Shown: positions 1-9,249 of the stretch, piece by piece
Numbering within the stretch: position 1 is the stretch's first letter
Layout: every line of letters starts with the position of its first letter
Source of the DNA: Glomus cerebriforme
Lineage: Eukaryota > Glomeromycota > Glomeromycetes > Glomerales > Glomeraceae
Length of the DNA: 64,000 nucleotides
Assembly: GCA_003550305.1 (NCBI GenBank)
Contig: QKYT01000051.1
Location: 24,638-88,637, forward strand
Direction of reading: 5' to 3'
Program-made: the position numbers and the translations under genes
The notes under the pieces: model-generated
The model's input: only the letters and a program-made list of their open reading frames with translations
Told to the model about the DNA's origin: nothing
Databases searched by the model: none

Positions 1-1608
1 CCTTTTTTTTTTTTCTTTGTATGTAGAATTAATTACTCTTTTACATATTATAGATTATTTACTTGAATTTTACAAGATATATTAATTAATTACCTTAGCT
101 AATTATTCTCTATTCATCATTTTACATAGATCCTATCCTTTAATTGCGTTAAATAATGGTACTCACATGTCACAACTTACAATAATACTGTGATTTTTTT
201 TAAATAAAATATTAGATATTTGCGCGCGTCGAAATTTTACTATTCGTTAGTCACATGACAAATTTCAATAAATTTAAAACGACTTTTGTTTTAAAAGTTT
301 CCAATTTTAAGGAATCTCAATAAAATCACTTCTAATCTCATTATTATATTGTTAAATAATTCTTTTACTTTCTGTATGTTCGGGCAATACTAATCAAAAT
401 AGCTTGGTTATTATAATAAAGATATAAAAAAAACTGATTACTCGAGATTCAATGTTTGATAAATTATAATAACCATCTTTAATTTTCATCAGTAAAATGT
501 AGATAAATTCTTGTTAATTTACAGGTTAATTTAGTGTTTCAAATTTCAAATAATGGTAAATGGTTAAACAAAAATCATATGAAAATGCTTCAATATGTTA
601 CATCTCATGTATAAGTCACGCCATCACCTTTTTAATTTAGTATGTTAGTATGATACTTTTTATTTTACTGCGCCATAAATAGCCTCGAAAGAATATGTTT
701 ATTGTTCTTTTTGAATATAATAAGTTAGGCATATTAATATCGGAATATAATTTGATTAGTGGTCTTCCTTGTTAGTGAAAGTTCTATAAAATTCGGCAGT
801 CTTAATCTTTACGTATTTCGTTTCTTACTTTAAATATTTTAAACTTAAAATAACATGTCAATGTAATTGTTGAAATATACAGCGAAAGTGAAATATAAAG
901 TAAACCTTGATCACGCCTTATAGGAACTAATATTAAACCATAACTTTAAATATCTGATATAGGCTAATTCTTTGAATCGCAAAATATATTAAATAATCTC
1001 ATGACATTGCTGAATTCCTTTAAATAGTTCTGATTCCAAAAGGACAGTCTTTTATTTTGCCACGCGTACTAAATCACGTGATATAGTAATATATATGGCA
1101 ATAACTGATATAACTGATAAATGCAATAAGTGCAAGATTAAAATAGTTAGACTGGTTTTAATCGCCAAATCGCTTGTTGATAATTTTATTTGAATTTTTT
1201 TGATTTTTCGCAGTATACTGTATAAATCATTACTATTCTCTTTCACTCGACAAACCGTAAAAAAATCGTGACACATTATAAGCTGACAAATGACAATGGC
1301 AAGTGTCACCTGTCACGATAATATATAACACGTGACAAATATGAAATCCGTGAAACATCGCACCTGATTTTTTTTTTAATTTAAAAATGTTTAATCAGCG
1401 CCAATATACCAAATTACTACATTTATTACAGTATTATATATGATGATTATATATGATCAACAAATAAGTAAAATATAAATAATCTCAACGGATTTCATCA
1501 ACCATCAATTTCGGCAACTCTCTCTTCCATCTTGTTTTTCAAATAAAATTTTTTTTTTTTTAATAATATATTTTTTCACATTTTTTTTTTTTTATCTTAA
1601 AAATAATA
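1..1608. other. AT-rich intergenic region, no gene seen
   Basis: No reading frame here resembles a protein; the longest open frame on the minus strand (about 1052-1309) is hydrophobic, low in complexity and has no splice context. The last ~150 bases before the next gene are pyrimidine-rich with several T runs, as expected of a fungal 5' untranslated region. No RNA gene or repeat boundary was recognised. Confidence 0.6.
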
Positions 1609-3364
1609 ATGAACTCCGAAACAAGCTTAGCATCATTAATCGTCGTATTGGGATTTCCTCCCATGATATTGTATCAAATAAATAAACGTAAGTTAACTAA
1701 TTAATCTCTTCATTTTTTTTCATTATCTTAAAATAATTTTAAAAAATTTTTTTTTTTTTACTTTTATAGACATTCTTTTTAGGTCATTAGATAGTCTTCA
1801 TTTTATATTTTTTCAATTAGTCTTCTTTTTTGCATATCATCATTTACTTGGTATACCAAGTTTATCTACAGCAATAATTAATCATCTTTCAAGAAAGACA
1901 TTAAGACAATCTAATAATAATAATAATAAGAAGAGTAATAACACAAGATCTATAAAATCATCTGAACAACAAATAAATAATAATAATAATGATAATAATG
2001 ATAATAATGATACAAATTCTCGTCAAGTTTCTTCAACACAAAATACCGGACGTAATCCGCTTATAGTCAGTAAGTGTATATATATATATATTATTCTACT
2101 AAAAGAAATTATTAAGAATTTTATTTTATTTTATTTTATTTTAGCACCAACAAATAAATATTCAGAAATAACAGCAAAATTATTAGATACTATTCTAGAA
2201 TTTGTCGATACAGAATATGATGATGATTCACCGTGGAATCTAATTTATGAAGATAAAGAAACAGACATTAAAGTTTATAAAAATTCTCAAGTATCAGATT
2301 GTTGTTTTAAAGTTACTGGTACGATGGAGAATACACCACAGACTACTTTTGATTTATTAGCCGATGTTAGGAGAAGATCTGAATGGGATCCTATGACCGA
2401 TGAAGCTGGGATTATTGAGATCATTGATGAATCCACTAGAGTTCAGGTAAAAAAAAATTTTTTTTTTTAATATATTTGCGTTACTTTTGACTAAAAAAAA
2501 AAAAAAAAAAATTTTTTTTTCCTTCAAAAGTATGTTAAAATGAAATCGGTTTTTCCAACATCAGCAAGAGATGTTGTCACTATTGGATATACGACACAGC
2601 TTGAAGATAGTAGAATGGTCATGGTTAATAAAAGTATCGAACATAAACTTTGTCCAGAAAAATCGGGAATTATTAGACTTGAGGCTGGTTGTGCTGGTGT
2701 TGTTGTCTCACCTATTAAGGATCAACCAAATAAATGTTTTGTAGTTCAAATTGCTGATGCCAATCCAAAGGGATGGATTCCTAAATCCGTTATTACATTA
2801 AGTAAGTGACAATAAATAATATATTGCATAATTCTTAAAAAAAAAATATATAATAATAATTTAATTAATTCATCATTATTCTTAGTATCAACAAGAGATA
2901 TGCCAGCCTCCATTAAAAAGTTGAATAAATTACTTGCAAAAATGCCGCGTCAAAGTGTTTCAAAAATACTTACACATACTCCATTCATACCAAAAGTACC
3001 AACAAGATCATCTTCATCTACTTCTATATCTTCTTCTTCAACACCTTCTTCCTTACAACATAATTATCATAGAAAAGTTCCTTCGTTTAGCGGACGAAGT
3101 TTGGTTAAAAATGATAACGGAACAGAAGAATTTTTATCAAATGAAAAAGAAAACAATAACAATAGGTCTATTGACAAAAAGTTTCCTTTGGCAGGTATTT
3201 CTTTTTGGAAATCTTTTATACAGACTATTTTATTCTTCGGAGGAGATTCTTCACAAGATGGTTCAAATTTGAAAAGTACCAAAAGATTCGTCATTGCTGC
3301 TTTTGCTTATAGTGTGGTATTGATTGCTGGAATTAAGAAATGGCGTAACAGGAATGTTATTTAG
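1609..3364 (+). CDS. START-domain lipid-binding membrane protein
   Basis: Five exons (1609-1687, 1770-2069, 2145-2446, 2531-2801, 2886-3364) join in frame to a protein of about 476 residues; all introns are GT-AG. The START (StAR-related lipid transfer) fold spans roughly residues 130-320 and shows typical elements: SPWNLIYEDKETDIKVY near its start, DVRRRSEWDP in the middle, then VKMKSVFPTSARD and NPKGWIPKSVI at the end. START domains carry sterols, phospholipids or ceramides in a closed pocket; the ligand cannot be told from sequence. A hydrophobic N-terminal segment (LVFFFAYHHLLGI region), an Asn-rich linker and a C-terminal hydrophobic segment (FVIAAFAYSVVLIAGIKKW) suggest membrane anchoring, perhaps at a contact site. 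The start is the first ATG after a T-rich leader. Confidence 0.85.
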
Positions 3365-4423
3365 AAGTCAAAAGGTTTTTTTTCTGGTTTAAAATTAATC
3401 TATTTATAAGTGAGAGTTCTATTATTTTTTAGTAAAAAAAAAGAAAAAAAAAAAGATGAATTTTTTTTTAATAATTTTTAAATAAATAAAAAGCTTTAAT
3501 TTATTAAATAGTTGTGCATTTAAAATTCTCGAACATTTATTTAACTTTACATAAAATGGGAATATAAAAATTATAATAATAGTAAATAATCCGATTTAAA
3601 ACCTATGAGCTTAAAGCTTTATTTTAACCTTAAAAATAACGCATAAGTATTATACTCGAATTCTATCCATTATTCGGGCTGGTTCATTTACAGGTGAGTT
3701 GTTTAACTTGAAAGTAGAAAAATAAATTTTAAATATTATTAATTGATAAAGGCCGAAAATTCTTTAATATACAATATCCTTACCTTAAGTTACTCTTCAC
3801 TTTCTTCATTTCGTTCACCTTAACTATTTTTTTTTAAAAAAAATACACTAATTCTCTATATTATCAAGATTGTAGATAATATATCTAGAAATTCAAGTAA
3901 TCCACCTTCAATCTAACAATTTTTTTTAAGAAACTTCACATCATTTATAATACTGTTTAATTCACAAATCTTCAAGATCTGAAAACAAAATATTCCCTAA
4001 CGTTTATTTCTAGAAAATGTTATTCTTGTCCATTCCGATAATGATTAGATAAATTTCCATAAAATTCGTATTTAATTTTTCTTTAAATCATACCCAAGAA
4101 CGTACGATAAAAGTAATAAAACAAAAAATTGAAGCATAATTTATTTATACGGGGGAAATTTAATGCGCGTTATTCCTTTATATAGATTTTCTCATGCATC
4201 TCGCGTTCAATGTGTTGTAGATCAAAAAACGAGTTGCGCCACAAATATACTGTACATTATCGCGTTACCCATGTACATTTTTCATTAATATATTAAATAT
4301 TTTATGCTTTATATAGTCGCATCTCTATATAATCATTATTGTTCTATCTTTTTTTTTTTAATTTATTATAGAAAATTTTTTACGATTGTAATGTAACCTG
4401 ACAATAAATTTAATCGTATTATA

Positions 4424-4582
4424 ACCTAGAGCAGTGATGTGCATTTTATGCTTCCAATAGTAAAAAACTTGATTGGAAACTTACAATCCAAATGATTTTA
4501 TTAGAAAATTATGCTTCCAAGTCTTCCAAAGGTACTTCCAATAGTGATTCCAATTTTCCAAGTGCACATCACTGACCTAGAG
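4424..4582. mobile_element. Short non-autonomous hAT-type element (MITE) with 8-bp target duplication
   Basis: A 143-bp element (4432-4574) begins CAGTGATGTGCA and ends TGCACATCACTG, a perfect 12-bp terminal inverted repeat. It is flanked on both sides by the identical 8-mer ACCTAGAG (4424-4431 and 4575-4582). Termini starting CAGTG and 8-bp target duplications are hallmarks of hAT-superfamily DNA transposons. There is no coding capacity, so movement would need a transposase from elsewhere. The interior is built of repeated TTCCAA/TTGGAA-like words. The intact target duplication suggests a fairly recent insertion. Confidence 0.85.
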
Positions 4583-5190
4583 TATAATAATTTGACGAAC
4601 ATCTATTAACTAGCTTCCTTATTAGAATGTGGTGCGGAAAGTAACGTGCCGCAGTAGCCTTACTATCATTTTCCGATTTAGTTTTACTGTAATGAGCCGT
4701 TATCTTATCTTTTCGATGTGATCCCCGGACTACTAGTCAATTACATACTATTCTCCAGATTCTTTTTTATTATCACTAAGGATTATTAATTCAGTATCTA
4801 CTAGGATTATGATGTGAAATTTAATAGCATTTATGTCTATAAAATGATACTATAAAGTTCTGTAAATCATTAGATGACACGTTATATTTCATATGAATGC
4901 TTTGGATGTACTGAGTAACGTCCTTATATCAAAACACTCAACCTATTTTAGCTGAACCGAAGGGAGATTCTGAAGATAGTACTTGCAAACAACATAAAAT
5001 CTTCATGCGCGATAAGGTAGGGTTTTATATTTGTCACATTTCAAGATTCAGTTGTTATAGTATAAAGCAGGCTTGGAATTAAAGAAGAAAATATAAATTC
5101 AAATTATAAAAAATTTACAAGTAAAAATCGTGTTAATGTACAGTATGTAAATAAAGAATATCTCCAAATAAATGTTCTTTGGTAAAAGCA

Positions 5191-5336
5191 TTAACAATCA
5201 GTGTTGGCAAATGACCTTGAAATGACTCTAAATGACCTCAAATGACATAAATTTTTACTATAATTTTAAGCATAAATGACTAAAGTCATTTGAAAAATAT
5301 CAAATGACCTCAAAATTTGCCATCACTGTTAACAAT
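5191..5336. mobile_element. Short hAT-type MITE with 8-bp target duplication TTAACAAT
   Basis: A 130-bp element (5199-5328) starts CAGTGTTGGCAAAT and, read from the other end, starts CAGTGATGGCAAAT: a 14-bp terminal inverted repeat with one mismatch. The 8-mer TTAACAAT lies immediately on both sides (5191-5198, 5329-5336). The interior repeats AAATGAC several times at about 10-bp spacing on the left and in inverted orientation on the right, so the whole element can fold on itself. It is non-coding and differs in end sequence from the element at 4432, so it is probably a second hAT-type family. Confidence 0.87.
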
Positions 5337-6135
5337 AGCATTAAACTCACTTTTACAAAATATATGAAGTTAAAAATATATTTTATAAAATTTGTGTATT
5401 TAGTATTTTATCATTATTACTTAATTTGATTCTTTGAATTCTCATGTTCATTATCAAGAATAAAATTTTATTGCCTTAAGAATTATTACAATTATTACTT
5501 TTTTGAAAGAAATACAATAAAAATGCGGTTCTTAACGCGTTAAAAATTGTAAAAATAAATTAAATTTACATCCTGTATCGTATGTTCATCACATGAGTAT
5601 GATGATATTATTAATTGTTAAATTTGCTATCTCATCGATACGATTTAAGAAAGATAATTATTTTTTGATCCAATTAAAGGAGTTTGATAAATGAGAAAAG
5701 TGGACGTATAATGTCCGTTTGAACTTGGAGCATGAATGAAAGCCCTTTATTAACGCATTTTAAGGAATGGAGGGTTAAATCCAAATGCGATGATTGCTAC
5801 AAACTCAATCTCATGTACGTTAAATTACAAATTCAAGACTTTTTCATCCCAAGAAATCAAGACCATAATAATGAAGAATGATCCTATGGCTTATTTTATT
5901 CAAAATTCAAAAAATTATTCTTTATAAGTATTGATAGTACGTGCTTCAAGATTTATTACTTAATTCCTGAGTAAATAAATTCTGATCATTTATTACAAAC
6001 GAAATGATAACAAAATAAGCCTATTTTCTTCCTCTATATCTCATTATAATATAAATAATTTCATAAAAGAATATTACGCCAAGAAAAAATATATATAAAT
6101 CAGTTTGAATAAAACAAACATTGTAACTTCATTTT

Positions 6136-6244
6136 AGCAAAATCTTAAGTCACGGGACAATAGGCTGCACAATTACTTAATTCTGGCCGGCGGGACTACT
6201 AGATATCGGTCATTTACATTTATCCCCGTGACTTAGATTTTGCT
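6136..6244. repeat. 109-bp inverted repeat, probable MITE or relic
   Basis: The left arm AGCAAAATCTTAAGTCACGGG (6136-6156) matches the reverse complement of the right arm at 6225-6244 apart from a 1-base difference. The ~68-bp loop contains a locally GC-rich patch (CCGGCGGG). No convincing target-site duplication was found, so assignment to a transposon family is open. It lies about 500 bp downstream of the SNARE gene stop. Confidence 0.6.
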
Positions 6245-6759
6245 GCAAAAGCGAGAAGCCAAATTCATAAAGGGTAATTTATAAAACAGAGCTGAATCAA
6301 TCGCGAGCAAATTCTGCAAAAAAAAAGAAAATTTCATAACATAAATAATATAAATAAATCAGATTAAATGGAGTTAAAATACTAATCAGGTGTTTATTAA
6401 GCAATAAAAAAACAGGGAACTTATTTCTAGTCAATTCTTCATTTTAATTTCAATTATTTGTATAATTGTATATTAAAGTAAAAATCTTCTAAATGCCAGA
6501 GTAGTGGTCGAATTACACTATATTGCTAAGTATTAAGATCGTAATGATCACACAAAATTTTTCAATTCGTCAAAAACCACCCTACCATCTCAGGAGGGAA
6601 TTGATTTATCAATACACCATTAACTTTATAAATTAAAATAAGCAAAAAATACGCAAAAATATTTATTTTTTGACTATAATACATAAATATCACCCAAATA
6701 AAACGTAATTTATAATAAACAATTATTTTGTACTGCATAATCTAATTTGTAAATACATG

Positions 6760-8163
6760 CTAAACAGCAATAACTAGTATTAGCAAAATAATTAATACAA
6801 CTATTAGAATCCCAATACAACAATTTGATTTTGATTCTAAAAAATAATATTATAATGCTATAATTAATAAAATGATAAATTAAATGATAAATAATATAAA
6901 TTAAAATAAATAAAATTTACCTTCATTATGCTTAATAATATAAGCTACTTTCTTCATGGCTCTTTCTAATCTTCCTTGAGTTCGATCCACATGTTCTCCA
7001 AATTCATTCAACAACCTAAAAATAAAATATTTAAATAAATTCAACATAATCTATGCATAAACAAAATTGTCATACATATTTTGATCTTCTAATTCAGTTC
7101 CCACTGTAGTAGCAATTTCATGAATATTCTTAGCAGTTCCATATAATGTTTCTAATTGGTCATCTTGTTCTCTTATCAAAATCTATCAATTAGAAAATTA
7201 AGAATTATTTTTCTAATTTTTTTTTTTTAAAAAAAAATTCATCAATAATTCTAATAATTAATTTTACACTTTGCTGTTGAGATTCATTCTCTATGAATTT
7301 AGTATTATCCATTTCTATAACTTCTTCATATCTTGATTTTGATCTAACTTGTTCAAAAACTTTTGATGATTTATATCCGTCAATTAACTCCTAAATAATA
7401 TGTAATATGTATTATAAAAAATCAATAAATTTAACGAAAAATAAATAAATAAAATAAATTCCACATACTTGATGATTCTTTCCCGTAGAATTTAATTGTT
7501 TTGGAGGGGTTTCCAATGTTAGCCGCATTTCCTAAATTAAAGATGAATATACTTTTAGTAAAAGATTTAAATTTTTTTTTTAAAAAAANAATTGTTTTGG
7601 AGGGGTTTCCAATGTTAGCCGCATTTCCTAAATTAAAGATGAATATACTTTTAGTAAAAGATTTAAATTTTTTTTTTAAAAAAAGAACAATTTACCTGCA
7701 ATCGTTGTCTTGTTTGTTCAACGAATTCACGACGTGATTCTATTTCACGTTTTGTTAAACTAAATTTATCAGGATTGCTTTCAACTACTCGTATTTTAAT
7801 TCAATCAATTTGTTAAGGATAATGAATTTTATAATAAAGAAGAATAGTTATAATTTTTTTTTTAAGAAAAGGATATTTATCGTTTCTTCTACATCATCTA
7901 GATCAGTTGTTATATCTTGTAAGGTTGATTTTAGTTCTTCTTCCGTTCTCTTTAATTCTTCATTATTCCTAGATGAAACTGTACTATAGATACGATTCCA
8001 ACTATTAAATAATGTCAATGCTGTTGTAACATTATTTTCTATATCACTAAAAAAAAAAAAAAAAGTTAAATTTCAACGATGCCTTAATCCAAAATTAAGA
8101 TTTTAAAGAAATTTTATATAATATATACTCTTTAACTGTAAAAAATGGATCATCATACAGCAT
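6760..8163 (-). CDS. TLG1: Tlg1/syntaxin-6-like Qc-SNARE
   Basis: Eight exons on the minus strand (8163-8129, 8046-7877, 7790-7696, 7531-7469, 7390-7268, 7182-7076, 7015-6921, 6836-6760) give about 254 residues. The N-terminus MLYDDPFFTVK and the segment DLDDVEETIRVVESNPDKF match the syntaxin-6 N-terminal three-helix domain. The SNARE motif (about residues 165-225) carries the Qc central glutamine and LNEFGEHVDRTQGRLERAM. It is followed by a Cys-Cys pair and one C-terminal membrane anchor. The family drives fusion of endosome-derived vesicles with the trans-Golgi network. The intron at 7791-7876 is AT-AC U12-type. The region of the fourth exon is duplicated across an N (7495-7684), which may confuse automatic gene models. 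Six introns are ordinary GT-AG. Confidence 0.9.
7495..7684. repeat. 96-bp tandem duplication spanning a single N; probable assembly join
   Basis: The stretch starting ATTGTTTTGGAGGGG at 7495 and running into a T-run/A-run is repeated starting at 7591. The two copies are identical as far as can be read and meet at one unresolved base (N, 7589). The duplicated part contains the 5' portion of SNARE exon 4 with its acceptor, plus intron. Only the copy at 7495-7588 continues into the complete exon. Two identical ends meeting at an N next to a homopolymer is the pattern of overlapping contig ends joined without merging. Confidence 0.8.
7791..7876 (-). other. U12-type AT-AC intron in the SNARE gene
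   Basis: Read on the minus strand, this 86-bp intron starts ATATCCTTTTC, a perfect minor-spliceosome donor, has the branch-point word TCCTTAAC about 22 bases before its end, and finishes in AC. No GT donor is available at this exon end. Removing exactly these bases joins DDVEETI to RVVESNPDKF in frame, matching the ETISIVEANPRKF region of syntaxin 6 with no gap. Confidence 0.9.
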
Positions 8164-8330
8164 TTTGAATATCACATTTAGAAACAAAGAAGAGATTCTT
8201 GAGATGATTTTTATTTTAAAGGGCTTAAGAATGAGAAGACAAATAAGTAAAATGATCGTCAAATTTTGGGCATATTTTCCGCGAGAGGCATAAATCATGG
8301 CGTCAAATCATTTTGTTTACGTATACTGTC

Positions 8331-8511
8331 TGGTGAAATTACTATTTACGTAAAAATTTCGGTAACGTGACCTTTTGGCCCGCACTATGGACTTTAGCCA
8401 ACATTAAAAAATTAAGGGTGTAACAAATAAATAGTGACAAATACGATTTTTACAAAATTTTAATAAATAGTAGGTCACATTACCGAAATTTTTTTGGGTA
8501 ATTCATTTCCA
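8331..8511. repeat. 181-bp inverted repeat upstream of the SNARE gene
   Basis: The left arm (8331-8372, containing AAAAATTTCGGTAACGTGACC) and the right arm (8473-8511, containing GGTCACATTACCGAAATTTTT) are imperfect inverted copies of about 40 bp. The outer ends diverge. No clear target duplication was found. The right end reads CACTGG outward-in on the minus strand, which could fit a CACTA-like terminus, but this is weak. The element sits about 170 bp upstream of the SNARE start codon. Confidence 0.6.
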
Positions 8512-8963
8512 GTGACGAGATGTGAGTAATTCTGGCAGCAAATAAATAATCCTGACCCTGTACCTGTGATGAATCAAAATTATCATAACTTATCACAATT
8601 TTTTATAATTCTCAATAATTCATCTCATAAAATTCTTAATAATAATTTTCATAACTCAATAATTTCTTATGATTTATCATGGCCAGTACTATGGATAGTC
8701 GTCATACTAACGTTTCTTAAACCCTCTTCGTCCTACTACTCGCCTGACGATTATAGTGATAAAGCGATAACAATTAAAATGAATAAATATTAGAGTTTAG
8801 TCAAGTCTTATACCATTTTATGAACAAATTTAAGTAATGCAATTTTTTACAATAAAGTGCTATTTAATTAAACCATAAATTATCATAATTTAAATATTAA
8901 CTATATTTCAAATTAATAATGAGCAATCATTCAATCAACAACTAAATTGATGAGATTTAAAAT

Positions 8964-9249
8964 TTAATAGTATATTGGTTTAAAATTATGATTGAAATGA
9001 TTTTCATCAAGTGTAATGTCTAATGGTCGGCCATGTTGATACCCCATACGATAAGTTACGCCTTTTGCCTCTCTACTAAGAAAGTTTATATATGCTTGTT
9101 CTTCAGATGGTGTCTTTTCATCGAAACATTCTATTTGAAAAGTGATTGTTAAACAATGTAGTATGAAAACATTCAAAATAAAGAAAAACAAATCAAACCT
9201 TTAAGTTGAATTACTTGTACATTGTTTGTAAAGCCTACTCGTTTCCCAA
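8964..9249 (-). pseudogene. Possible 3' fragment of an unrecognised gene
   Basis: Two putative exons on the minus strand (9249 to about 9199 and about 9135 to 8964) join through a GT-AG intron. They encode a tail with KRVGFTNNVQVIQLK and, further on, KGVTYRMGYQHGRPLDITL, ending in a stop at 8964. The composition is protein-like and unlike the surrounding noise. No start or upstream exons could be found in the preceding few hundred bases, so it looks like a truncated copy or the end of a gene with distant exons. The family was not recognised. Confidence 0.35.

Larger units (their letters stand above)
3365..6759. other. Long intergenic spacer with three short inverted-repeat elements
   Basis: No protein-coding gene is supported between the START gene and the 3' end of the SNARE gene. 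The spacer holds two short elements with terminal inverted repeats and exact 8-bp target duplications (4432-4574 and 5199-5328) and a ~109-bp inverted repeat (6136-6244). The rest is AT-rich sequence without recognisable signals. Confidence 0.6.

Noticed and set aside
1052..1309. 85-residue minus-strand open frame
   Set aside because: Ile/Leu/Ser-rich composition from AT-rich DNA, no splice or family support.
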